DNA from: an uncultured Cellvibrio sp.
GTDB lineage: Bacteria > Pseudomonadota > Gammaproteobacteria > Pseudomonadales > Cellvibrionaceae
Length of the DNA stretch: 59,428 nt
Assembly (NCBI GenBank): GCA_946886255.1
Contig: CAMPIG010000002.1
Coordinates: 1 to 59,428 of the forward strand
Reading direction: 5' to 3'
Positions 17,051 through 26,800 of this stretch are shown here, in pieces. The position numbers were made by a program, and so were the translations under genes. The notes under the pieces were generated by a model, which was not told where the DNA came from, did not search any database, and worked only from the letters and a program-made list of their open reading frames with translations. Position 1 is the stretch's first letter. Every line of letters starts with the position of its first letter.

Positions 17051-19801
17051 ATGAAAGGTTATAGTCGGAAACAGCTGGCAGTGGCCATATCACTATTAAC
17101 ATGGGGATCTGCTACGGCAATAGCAGAGCCGTTAAGTGAGGATGAGCAACTTTCCTTGATTGAAGAAGTGATCGTTACCGGGGTTGCTAAAGAGACAAGG
17201 AAGTTTGATGCGACCTTCAATATTAATACTATCAATCAAGAAGATTTAAAACAGCTTGCACCAAATGGTACAGCCGAGCTGTTAGGTAATATCCCTGGTT
17301 TCTTTGCCGAGGGCGGTACCGCCGGTGAAACTCATAACAACGTTCTGGTGCGTGGACTTCCGCAAGCGGGGGGTTATCGCTACGTTCCAAACCTTATAGA
17401 CGGTTTGCCAGTCTATGAGGAGCCCGAAGCTCCCTTTATGAATAATGACGTGTTTATCAAGAGCGACTTGATGACGGTGAGTGTTGAAGCGGTTAAGGGT
17501 GGCCCAGGTGCTATTTTCTATTCCAATGCTCTTGGTGCGGCAGTGAACTATGTTACCCGCACAGGCAGCCAAACATTTGAAGGCGAATACAGACTGGAAG
17601 TAGGCGATTGGGGTCATGTGCGTAATGACTTCTTCGTGGCTGGCCCAATCAATTCGAATCTGACTTATGCAGTGGGCGGTTTTTACCGGGAGTCAGATGG
17701 TCAGCGTGATCCCGGTTTCACCGGCAATAAAGGCGGTCAACTTCGTGGAAATCTGCTTTATACCAGTGACGATGAACAAAGCACGATAAAAATACAGGCG
17801 CATGTCATTGACGACATCACTGCTTACTATCAAAACATTCCTTTTTCAGTTCCCAACTCTCGGGAGCCAGGAACTGAAGGAAATCCGTTCGAAATCGACC
17901 CCGGCAGCGTTGAAAGCTTAGGTGTCGATTTTGGAGAAGGTACTGTACTTTCCAATGCTACCGCTGATTATGCCCTTTACGATAGCCAGGGAAATCCAAT
18001 CAATTTAAATATTCGTGATGGTATTAACCCTGAGTTTAATATCTTCACATTAGAGGCCATGCACGAACTCGACAGCGGATATCGTTTTGAAGGCAAGATA
18101 CGCCATACCTCCGGCAGCAACGGTTTCAACGCGCTATTCAATGACCCTCCTGCAGAAACGTCTCGGCTTACTGTTGATCAATACAATCGCATACAAAGTT
18201 TCACCGGTGCTCTAGGGGATGCCTATGATGATGCCACTAGTGTCAAGGCTTACTACGCAGACACAGTAACCGGCACCGATCTTTCGACCGCCACAGAAGC
18301 CCCAGCCATCCTCGCGCATAACATTCCCGTCTATGGCAAGGTGGATGCTGACAATCTCACAGTCGATCTTCGCATCAGCAAAGATTTTGAATTAGGCAGT
18401 AGCAGCCACGAAATCACTTTGGGCGCATATGGCAGCGAGTATACCTATGATGTGTTCTCTGTATTTGCCAGTGCCTGGAGCGATATCAGCAGTAATTCGC
18501 GCCTGGTAGATCTCTATGCTGTAAATGACGCGGAACAGCAAGTCGGACCATCTATTACTCGCGGAGGGATGGACCAACCGGCAATTTTCGGTCTCGGCGC
18601 CGACTCCACGATGAAAACTACGGCCTTTTATCTCCATGATCATGTGGAGCTTATGGATGACCGGCTTAAATTAGATTTGGGCCTTCGTTGGCAAGAACTG
18701 GATGTGGATCGCACTACCACCAATTCATTTGATCCAGGTAACAGCTCGGAGGATTTCACGCCGGATAACGTCGTAGTAGGCTCTACCAATGACACCTTAG
18801 CTGACAACTTTGTGAATGTTCCCGATGGTGCTCCACAGCAGGCTACCGAAAAATACGACGATTACGGCTGGTCCGTTGGCTCGAACTATTTATTGATCGA
18901 AGATGGCAGCTGGGGCGATGTGTCCATCTTCGGTACGGTGTCAGATTCGTTCCGCCTGCCTGGCTTCGAAGATTATATATTTGGTGGCCCAGCCACTAAC
19001 CCTGGTACAGGAGAGATTGTACGGGGAGATTTAGTCGAAGATATCCAACAAGTTGAAGGTGGTTTCCGCATCGCGAATGATTCATTGGATTTTTCTGTCT
19101 CAGTGTTTCACATCGACTTCAAAGCCAAAGAGAGCCTCGGTGCCACACTAGACGACCTGAGCGCTACCGGCTTTGGTGGAGTCGCCTGTGACTCTGTACC
19201 CGGCCCGGCAGATTGTCCAAAAATACGAGATAGTTATCGTCGTAGTTTGTCGAACGTCGGCGTGGAATTTGAGGCGAGCTACAACCCCGCCGCACTTCCT
19301 GGCCTGACATTGCAGGGCAGTTTGGTGTTCCAGGATCCAGAGCAAGGGCAAGATAGCGCTGTACGTACCGGCATAGTGGATGTAGACACGAACAATGATG
19401 ATGTTAATGATCAGCGTCAATACGTGGTTTCAACAACTGAAGGACGCAGACCTCGCCGTCAGTCAGAGGTCATGTTCAACTTCCGCCCGTCTTACACCTT
19501 CACCGCCGTCCCACTCACGCTCTATGGCCAGGTTCAGTATTTCAGTGAGCGATATGCATCGGATGACAGCACCGATGTAACGGTCTACCCGGAGTACACG
19601 CAGGTAAACATGGGGATGCTATATGAGATCAGCACCAATATAGAATTCCAGCTCCATGTCACCAACCTGAATGATGCAGAATCCTTTACCGAAGGTTCTA
19701 ACATTACGTCAGGGTTAGCCTTCAGTGACGGCACCTACACAGGCGTTGCTCGACCATTAATCGGACGTTCAGTGAAAGCTAACTTGAGCTATAGATTTTA
19801 A
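17051..19801 (+). CDS. TonB-dependent receptor, fructan locus copy 1
   Basis: 916-residue outer-membrane receptor: signal peptide (cut near IAEP), TonB box-like EEVIVTG, a plug domain (TAELLGNIPGFFAEGGTAGE and VRGLPQAGGYRY) and a 22-strand-type barrel ending in the terminal Phe motif LSYRF. The plug and first barrel strands are clearly homologous to the TBDR at 36.4-39.2 kb. The start ATG 17051 is supported by AGGAAGAG and by the signal peptide. It probably imports fructo-oligosaccharides; substrate assigned from context only. Its promoter overlaps a LacI-type operator, and its divergent neighbour is a broken module protein. A strong terminator follows at 19850. Confidence 0.9.
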   Translation: MKGYSRKQLAVAISLLTWGSATAIAEPLSEDEQLSLIEEVIVTGVAKETRKFDATFNINTINQEDLKQLAPNGTAELLGNIPGFFAEGGTAGETHNNVLVRGLPQAGGYRYVPNLIDGLPVYEEPEAPFMNNDVFIKSDLMTVSVEAVKGGPGAIFYSNALGAAVNYVTRTGSQTFEGEYRLEVGDWGHVRNDFFVAGPINSNLTYAVGGFYRESDGQRDPGFTGNKGGQLRGNLLYTSDDEQSTIKIQAHVIDDITAYYQNIPFSVPNSREPGTEGNPFEIDPGSVESLGVDFGEGTVLSNATADYALYDSQGNPINLNIRDGINPEFNIFTLEAMHELDSGYRFEGKIRHTSGSNGFNALFNDPPAETSRLTVDQYNRIQSFTGALGDAYDDATSVKAYYADTVTGTDLSTATEAPAILAHNIPVYGKVDADNLTVDLRISKDFELGSSSHEITLGAYGSEYTYDVFSVFASAWSDISSNSRLVDLYAVNDAEQQVGPSITRGGMDQPAIFGLGADSTMKTTAFYLHDHVELMDDRLKLDLGLRWQELDVDRTTTNSFDPGNSSEDFTPDNVVVGSTNDTLADNFVNVPDGAPQQATEKYDDYGWSVGSNYLLIEDGSWGDVSIFGTVSDSFRLPGFEDYIFGGPATNPGTGEIVRGDLVEDIQQVEGGFRIANDSLDFSVSVFHIDFKAKESLGATLDDLSATGFGGVACDSVPGPADCPKIRDSYRRSLSNVGVEFEASYNPAALPGLTLQGSLVFQDPEQGQDSAVRTGIVDVDTNNDDVNDQRQYVVSTTEGRRPRRQSEVMFNFRPSYTFTAVPLTLYGQVQYFSERYASDDSTDVTVYPEYTQVNMGMLYEISTNIEFQLHVTNLNDAESFTEGSNITSGLAFSDGTYTGVARPLIGRSVKANLSYRF

Positions 19802-19849
19802 ACATCAAGCTATCGATGAAAGCAGTAAATTGATGCTGTAACCTTGAGT

Positions 19850-19879
19850 AATCCCCATCTGTTGAGGTGGGGATTTTTT
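19850..19879 (+). terminator. Intrinsic terminator after TBDR copy 1
   Basis: Stem AATCCCCA / TGGGGATT with a ten-base loop and a run of six T ending at 19879, about 50 bases after the TBDR stop. Confidence 0.8.
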
Positions 19880-19920
19880 AATCACACGCTCACCTGTTAT
19901 CTCGAACTTGCATTAAAAAT

Positions 19921-20847
19921 TCAATGATTTAATGCCTCGTCTTTAAGCTGTTGTAATATTTCAGCACTTACCCAGCGAATTTCTGAGGGAATATCAGTCT
20001 CCATGGCGGCGCGCCATGTAAATAACAAAAATTTTCCATCGAGAGTGAGTGCCGGGGCCATTTCCCAACCGGGGGTGTTAATTTGCGGACCAAGATTCTT
20101 TGGCTGTGACCAACCGTCCGCCGTTCTAAAAGATACGTATAAATCGTGGTCACCAAAACCACCCGGACGATTCGAATGGAAAACTAAAAATGATTCATCC
20201 GGCGCTATCAGTGGGTCACTATCGTTGTAGTCGGTATTAATCCCTGGAACCGTTTCCACATGAATAAATCCTTCATGATTAATCTCTGCAAGATAGATAT
20301 CACCGTGCAAGGCACTGGTGCCTTTTTCCCGCTCTGATGAAAAATAAAGATTACCTATATTGGAAAAGCTGGCATACCATTCGCTCGAAGAGGAATTGAT
20401 AGCATCTGACAAAGGTATAGGATTCAGCCAATCAGAACCATCACGTTGCAAGCGATAAAGGTCCGCTTGCCAAGGGGCAGGGTCGGGATTCGTAATCGCC
20501 GTAATCACTAACTGTTGATTCACGTCAAACACCGGCTCTCCTTCCCAGGTATCGCTAACCAAGTGCAAGAGTTCCGGCGCCTTACCGGGGCTGACGCGAT
20601 AAAGGCGATTCGGAAACCATTGGTCATTAGTGACGGTGTAATAGAAATCACCGTTCAATGGATCAAATCTGCCATAGCCAACAAATTCCTGTGCCGGAGC
20701 TATGTGGTTTTTGGCAAATACTTTGGGTACAGTACCGGGGAAATCAGCATCAAATTTCGCATATGTTTGCTTAATGGTTAATGATCCGCCACTGCAACCA
20801 GCAAAGAAAACCGCACAACCTATTAGCTCCGTGAATCGACGACACAT
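19921..20847 (-). CDS. PD40/TolB-like beta-propeller lipoprotein
   Basis: 308 residues with lipobox FAGC (Cys near residue 18) and repeated propeller strands of the WD40-like PD40 type (EPVFDVNQQLVITA, SEWYASFSNIGNLYFSSER, LIAPDESFLVFHSNRPGG, LYVSFRTADGWSQPKNLG, ALTLDGKFLLFTWR). Members are periplasmic or surface lipoproteins, often annotated as TolB-like; the molecular role is not known. It is the third gene after the periplasmic GH32 and the SP-family transporter, 32 bases behind the latter, so it belongs to the exo-fructanase operon. Binding of oligosaccharide or assembly of a surface complex are possibilities only. Confidence 0.75.
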   Translation of the reverse strand: MCRRFTELIGCAVFFAGCSGGSLTIKQTYAKFDADFPGTVPKVFAKNHIAPAQEFVGYGRFDPLNGDFYYTVTNDQWFPNRLYRVSPGKAPELLHLVSDTWEGEPVFDVNQQLVITAITNPDPAPWQADLYRLQRDGSDWLNPIPLSDAINSSSSEWYASFSNIGNLYFSSEREKGTSALHGDIYLAEINHEGFIHVETVPGINTDYNDSDPLIAPDESFLVFHSNRPGGFGDHDLYVSFRTADGWSQPKNLGPQINTPGWEMAPALTLDGKFLLFTWRAAMETDIPSEIRWVSAEILQQLKDEALNH

Positions 20848-20878
20848 CTCAGTACTTGCCCGTTAGCGCTTAATAAAA

Positions 20879-22192
20879 TCAGTGAAATTTATGTGCTATG
20901 GACTCCAATGAGCGGCCTTTGGTCTCAGGCATCATCCGAATCACAAAGATCAACTGCAGCAACATCATCAGAGTAAAAAATCCAAAAATATAGTGCGGTT
21001 CATAGGTACTTAAAAAACTGGGCATTAACAATGTAATGAGCGCGGCATAAATCCAGTGGGTGCTGGCGCCGAGCGACTGGCCTTTAGCCCGCACGCTGTT
21101 GGGAAATATTTCGGCAATAAACACCCAAATAACAGCGCCCTGCCCTATGGCATGGGCGGCGATAAACACAAACACAAAAAACACCACTAGCATACCACCC
21201 ACATCAGCATAAAAAGCCCAAGTGATTACGCTCAGGGAAATCAGGTAACCAATCGAGCCGATTAGCATCAGGGTTTTACGGCCTAATTTGTCGATTAACG
21301 CCAGGCCAAGCATGGTGAAGATTAAATTGACGGTGCCCACCCCGGCGGAAGACAGTAGCGATGAAGCGGCATCCAAGCCCGCCAGATTAAAAATGCGGGG
21401 GGCAAAATAAATAATAAAATTGATCCCTGACAATTGATTAAACGAGGCAATTAGAAATGCCAGCATAATCGGCATAAAATATTTTTTCTGTAGCAGAAGC
21501 TCGTGTGGGTCGCTGCTTCGAGCAGAGTTGATTTCAGCAATAGCAGCATCAGCAGCCTGTGGACTATCACCCATTTTGACAAAAATATTACGCGCAAGCT
21601 GATCATTATTTTTTTCCAATAGCAACCACCGTGGACTCTCCGGCACAGAAAACACCAACAGCAGAAAAATTGCCGAAGGAACAGCCACCACTCCGAGCAT
21701 AAAACGCCAATCATTTTCACCACTACCAGAAATTAAATAATTGCTCAGAAACGCAGCCAAAATACCAAACACTATCTGGAACTGGTAAGTAGCAACTAAA
21801 CGCCCACGGTATTTTGCAGGTGCAATTTCCGACACATAGGCAGGCACGGCAATGGAGGAAATACCTATGCCGACACCACCAATAAAGCGCAGCAACGAAA
21901 ATGCATAAGGGTCATTAGCTAGCGCTGAACCTATGGCGCTGACCACATATAACACACCAATAATAATCAGGGTGTTTTTGCGCCCTAGCTTGTCGCAGGG
22001 AATACCACCGAATAAGGCGCCCAGCACAGTTCCCCAAAGCGCAGACGACATTACCAACAAACCGTGAATTAACGGGCTAGTGTTCCATAGTGCTTGCAAA
22101 CGCAAGTCGGCGCCCGATATTACCGCGGTATCAAAGCCAAATAGAAATCCGGCAAGGGATACCGTAATTGCCCATAACAAAGTATTTTTCAT
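20879..22192 (-). CDS. MFS sugar porter (SP family), probable fructose/hexose transporter
   Basis: 437-residue inner-membrane symporter with twelve hydrophobic segments and sugar-porter signatures: GFDTAVISGA in TM1, DKLGRKNTLI between TM2 and TM3, RFIGGVGIGISSIAVPAYVSE in TM4, PESPRWLL after TM6, GRKTLM in the second half and PETKGRSLE near the C-terminus. These place it with XylE/GalP-type proton symporters. The start at ATG 22192 has AGGAG eleven bases upstream; GTG 22204 overlaps that site. It lies 23 bases after a periplasmic exo-GH32, so it most likely imports the fructose (and glucose) that enzyme releases. Confidence 0.9.
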   Translation of the reverse strand: MKNTLLWAITVSLAGFLFGFDTAVISGADLRLQALWNTSPLIHGLLVMSSALWGTVLGALFGGIPCDKLGRKNTLIIIGVLYVVSAIGSALANDPYAFSLLRFIGGVGIGISSIAVPAYVSEIAPAKYRGRLVATYQFQIVFGILAAFLSNYLISGSGENDWRFMLGVVAVPSAIFLLLVFSVPESPRWLLLEKNNDQLARNIFVKMGDSPQAADAAIAEINSARSSDPHELLLQKKYFMPIMLAFLIASFNQLSGINFIIYFAPRIFNLAGLDAASSLLSSAGVGTVNLIFTMLGLALIDKLGRKTLMLIGSIGYLISLSVITWAFYADVGGMLVVFFVFVFIAAHAIGQGAVIWVFIAEIFPNSVRAKGQSLGASTHWIYAALITLLMPSFLSTYEPHYIFGFFTLMMLLQLIFVIRMMPETKGRSLESIAHKFH

Positions 22193-22215
22193 GCTACTGT
22201 CCACTCCTGAACAAC

Positions 22216-23769
22216 TTAAAAATAGCCAATATTACCTACGGTTAATTCCAGTAGTTTATTCGTTTTAATAACCAATTCCTGGTTCTTTTGAGTGGGGAAA
22301 ACCTGATTGGTAAATACCAGTTCGCCCTCATTAATAAAAATTTCAATCGATGAATTATCGATATACAGCTCCAGCTTGAGCTGATTCTTTTTGTTGTTGA
22401 AGGGCGCTCGCTGAATGCCTGTAAACTTTTCAGAAAACTTTACCAAGCCGGATTTATTGCGATCAAACAATACCTGACCTTTATCGCGGTCAATGATCAA
22501 ACGCGATTGTTCGCGGCCAGCCCCCAGCGAAAATTCAATACGGTCAGCCGCTTGGCTGTTGAATTCTAAATGCACATACTGCGGGAAATCTTTAATTCCC
22601 TGTGCAGTCAACAATTCATATTTTCCGTTGATTTTTGTTGGCGTAAGTGCGACATTTTTTTTGCGATGAGTGGCGACTTCACGCGCGGGTATTGATTTAA
22701 CAACATAGCGCCCATTGGATTCCGTCAAGCTCAATTCGCGCGGCAATGTCATGGCTCCGCGCCAGGTTTTCAGCGGTGTGATTTGTGCGTAATCCCAATT
22801 ATTCATCCAGCCGATCATCAACGCGCGCTGATCTGGCAGGTTTGACCAACTCACCCCCGCGTAATTGTCGGCGCCATAGTCCAGCCATTCGGCAGGAGAT
22901 TCACCTTCCTTGATATTTTGCTGGAGTTGAGCGCTAAATTGCGAGTCAAGGGAAAACGTTTTTCCGTCAAAATCGCCAACAAAATATTGAGTGCCCGAAC
23001 CGCCATTCACTGCGCCAGGGTTGATGCTAACCAGCAACACATATTTTTGCTCTCCACTGCCTTCAATGCGTAGCGGGATCAGATCCGGACACTCCCACAC
23101 ACCGCCTTTGGCGCCCACACCTTCGCCAAAATCACTTTCGTGTTGCCACTCCTTCAAATTTTTGGACGAGTAAAAGCTGATTTTTTTATCAACTGCGAGA
23201 CTCATAATCCATTTTTTATCTGCTTCAAACCAGAATACCTTGGGGTCGCGAAAGTCACGTTCGACTTGATTGGTTAACACCGGGTTGTGAGTATATTTCT
23301 GCCAACTACGGCCTTTATCCAAGCTATACGCCAGCGCTTGTGATTGCCCTGCAGGCAGGCTTCTGTGCTCGCGGAATTGGTGGTTGTAGGTATAAATCGC
23401 CACCACTGGGGGATTGTCTTTGGTGCCAAGGCCACTGGTATTGTTTTTATCAAAAACTGCACTGCCAGAGAAAATGGTGCCGAGTTGATCGGGATACAAG
23501 GCGATGGGCAACTCCTGCCACGAGTGTAGGTCTCTGCTTACTGCATGCCCCCAGTGCATTGGCCCCCAAGCGTGACCATAGGGGTTATATTGATAAAACA
23601 GATGGTATTCACCATCCACATACACCATGCCGTTGGGATCATTCATCCAATTGAGCTGGGGCGCGTAGTGGAACGCCGGGCGATAATCTGCATCGATGGC
23701 CATCACTTTTGCAGCGCAAAATAGTGTCACTAATATTGCTAATATGGTGCCGATATTTTTAAGTGTCAT
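22216..23769 (-). CDS. GH32 exo-fructosidase, periplasmic
   Basis: 517 residues with a cleavable signal peptide (VMA before IDADYR). The GH32 five-blade propeller has the standard residues: WMNDPNG (nucleophile Asp near 44), RDPKVF (transition-state Asp) and GVWECPDL (acid/base Glu). The C-terminal beta-sandwich follows. Without extra modules and with the canonical NDPNG it resembles exo-acting levanase/inulinase/invertase enzymes that remove terminal fructose. First gene of an operon with an SP-family transporter and a PD40 lipoprotein. Only about 47 bases separate it from the terminator at 23817-23852, and I see no clear promoter there, so read-through from the upstream GH32 gene may supply part of its expression. 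Confidence 0.93.
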   Translation of the reverse strand: MTLKNIGTILAILVTLFCAAKVMAIDADYRPAFHYAPQLNWMNDPNGMVYVDGEYHLFYQYNPYGHAWGPMHWGHAVSRDLHSWQELPIALYPDQLGTIFSGSAVFDKNNTSGLGTKDNPPVVAIYTYNHQFREHRSLPAGQSQALAYSLDKGRSWQKYTHNPVLTNQVERDFRDPKVFWFEADKKWIMSLAVDKKISFYSSKNLKEWQHESDFGEGVGAKGGVWECPDLIPLRIEGSGEQKYVLLVSINPGAVNGGSGTQYFVGDFDGKTFSLDSQFSAQLQQNIKEGESPAEWLDYGADNYAGVSWSNLPDQRALMIGWMNNWDYAQITPLKTWRGAMTLPRELSLTESNGRYVVKSIPAREVATHRKKNVALTPTKINGKYELLTAQGIKDFPQYVHLEFNSQAADRIEFSLGAGREQSRLIIDRDKGQVLFDRNKSGLVKFSEKFTGIQRAPFNNKKNQLKLELYIDNSSIEIFINEGELVFTNQVFPTQKNQELVIKTNKLLELTVGNIGYF

Positions 23770-23816
23770 CTAAAGTATCCTTCATTGAAAGCCGAGCAGG
23801 AATTCAGCACGCTGAA

Positions 23817-23852
23817 ATGAAAAAGCAGTAGCCTGAGCTACTGCTTTTTCAT
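23817..23852 (-). terminator. Perfect 16-bp hairpin terminator after the modular GH32
   Basis: ATGAAAAAGCAGTAGC and its exact complement around a four-base loop CTGA; the 3' arm on the minus strand contains five consecutive T. It overlaps nothing coding and ends two bases before the GH32 stop codon. Confidence 0.8.
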
Positions 23853-23853
23853 T

Positions 23854-26800
23854 TTACTGCGCCAGCGGAATTCTAATGTTGTCCAGATTCAAATGTCCCC
23901 AACCTCCAGTGGCCTGATCAACTGCTTTGAGATAACAGCGGCGCCCTACGAAGGCGGAAGCATCCATATTCCTTTCAACAAACTCTTCAGAATCGTTACC
24001 CGTAATACGCATTAATTCTGCGCCGTTCTGATCATCAATTAATGCCAGATAGAGCTTCTCAATGTCATTGCCACCACTGATTAACGCGCGGATTTGACCG
24101 TGACCGCCCAGCATAAATGTTTCGGAGCGCAATTCGCCCTGATCGGTATCGCCACCAGCTTTAAAGCCCCAGAGATGAAAATTGCCCTCCCGCATGAAGC
24201 TCAAACACTCGACCCAGAAGCAACTGTCATCTGTGACATCAGCCTCCGAAAAAGCAGCGCCTTGTGCAGTCCAACCAGCAAGGGTGCCAGTTTCAAAATC
24301 AAATATCCTGTAACTTAAGGCTGGGCCAGTGGGAATACGCAAACTGTCCATATTAATGTGACCGAAACCCGTCACTGAATTATCGACTAAATGCACTCGC
24401 AGGGTTTCACCGCGATGGGCCGATGCATCCAGCACCTGCTCCTCATAAGCTTCACTATTGTTGCCCGTGATGCGCATTAACTCACTACCATCAGCGCGCT
24501 TCAACGCAAGATAGAGGTTATTCAAGTCACTACCACCAGATAGCAGTACCCGAATTATTCCATCACCGCCGAGCACAAAGCTGTCGCTGATAAGTTCTCC
24601 CAGCTGACCGTCGCCCCCTTCTTGATGGCTCCAAAGATGGTAAGAACCTTGATGATTAAAAGACTCACCCTGCCAGAACGTTGTTGCGTTGCTTATATCA
24701 CCGACAGTGAATGCATTACCTATGACCGTCCAGCCTGCGAGACTGGCATTTTCAAAATCATAGATGCGTAACGGCGAAGCTTCCTGCACCACTATCTGTG
24801 CCTGGGCTGTGGCATTGCCATCCAGACTCGTAGCCGTGATTGTGGCTTCGCCTGGGGCCACCGCAGTAACAACCCCCTGATGTACTGTTGCAACATTCGT
24901 ATTGCTGCTCGCCCAGACAAGAGAGCCAAAACAACCATTCATAGGAGTGACTGCGACCTGTAACAGGAGATTCTGCTCAGGTACTAGTTCTGCATTAGCT
25001 GGTGACAGGTTTATACCAACAACGATATTGCTTGGTATTGGCATTACTCCATCCAACTCGTCGGCTACCGGTACTCGGATATCGTCCAGGTTAATATGTC
25101 CCCAGCCACCACTTGCACCGTCATGCACTCGCAAATAAACGGACTCCCCAATGAAATCACTAGCATCAAACTTGCGTTCAACATAGGTTTCCGAATCGAT
25201 GCCCGTATCCTTGATCAAAATCTCATGGGTACTGGAGCGTACTAAGGCGAGATACACATTTTCGGGGTCATTACCGCCCGCGATGCGATAATGAATTTGC
25301 CCATCACCTTCCAGCACGAATGTGCCGCTACGCATCTGACCAACCGCTGCGTCCTCCCCGCTGTTAAAACCCCAATAGTGAAAAAGGCCTTGATGATTGA
25401 ATACACCGTTCCACCAATTGGCTTCGTCAGTTACACCCAAATCGGTAAACGCGTCACCGCCAGAAGTGCACCAACCGGCAAGATCGCCTGTCTCAAAATC
25501 GTATCTGATCGCGCCTGACTTAGCAGTAAAGGTAATTCCACTGTTGACGCTAGCCGCTACGCCACCCAATTCAGGATCAGGGTCAACAAATGCAGCTGGC
25601 TGTACGGTAATACCGAAGTTAACAACGTCCGAATCATAATCTTGTGCCTGCCCTTTCAGGGTGAGCCGTACAGATTGCGAACTCACCCATTCAAGGTCAT
25701 AGGTTAAACCCACCGGTAAATTTTCAATCGACCAATTATCGAGATCCAGCGGGCTCTTGAATTGGTTGTTTGTTAATTGAATTAAAATACTTTTGCCGGC
25801 TTCCTGACCTTCCGTCAGAGGCTCGGGTGCAGACAATGTGAGCGTGGTTACAGGCTCAACAATCGCCGTAAAACGGGGAAGCGTTCCGATGGCAGCAGGT
25901 AGAGAGGAAGAACCGGCGATCTGACTCGCGGCTATTTGAACCTGGGCATTTGTGATGTCTTCATCGTAATCGGCTTGCGAGTCACCCAGCAGAGTCAATT
26001 TTACTAACGAGTCGCTAAGCCGATCCAAGGTTGCGATAGCAACGCCTTCGGGAGCGCCACTTAAGTTCCAGTCTTCCAATGAGAGCGGAGCGGTCCAAAT
26101 ACCATTACTCAGCTCGACCAGTAACTCCTGCCCAGACTCTTCGCCTTCATGAATCGCAACATTACCCGTTACGGTGACTTGAGGACCTGTGACGCTATCG
26201 GCCGCCCTTAGCGGATAAGCCACTACCTGCGTGAAGGTGGTGGTTCCGCCGGCAGAGTAGAGAGCTATCTCCTGACTGTCCTGACGCACGGGATATATTC
26301 TGTTTTCGAAAACGGCTTTATCGTTGATGAATACTGCAATAGCCGAATGATCGATAAAGACGTGGAATTTTGTCGGTTTGCCAAAAGCCACCTCGTCATA
26401 AGCGCCACGATAAATTCCCGTCTCCTCTAAACCACTCAAGTTCGAAGAATTCGATTTATCAATTACCAAATCGTCGCCATCGTAATAAACACGAGTGTAC
26501 TCATCACGATCAGGTGATGCACTGATTACCAAGCCATAGCTAGTCGCTGTCTGAGCTGGATTAACTTCAGCAATAATTTCTACCTGATTACTCGCTGTTG
26601 GTAATTCATGCTCACCATTTACCACCACATCTGAAAGGGTTTCTTGTTCATTCACCTCACGTAAGGATTGCAATGCAATAGCGGGAGTTTGCCCCAACGT
26701 TTTACCATCGGACAACAACCGCAATACTCTTGGCAAACTATAAGTATGCGCCCACCCTAAATCATTTTGTATTTGGGAATTGGTACGTTCATCGACGATA

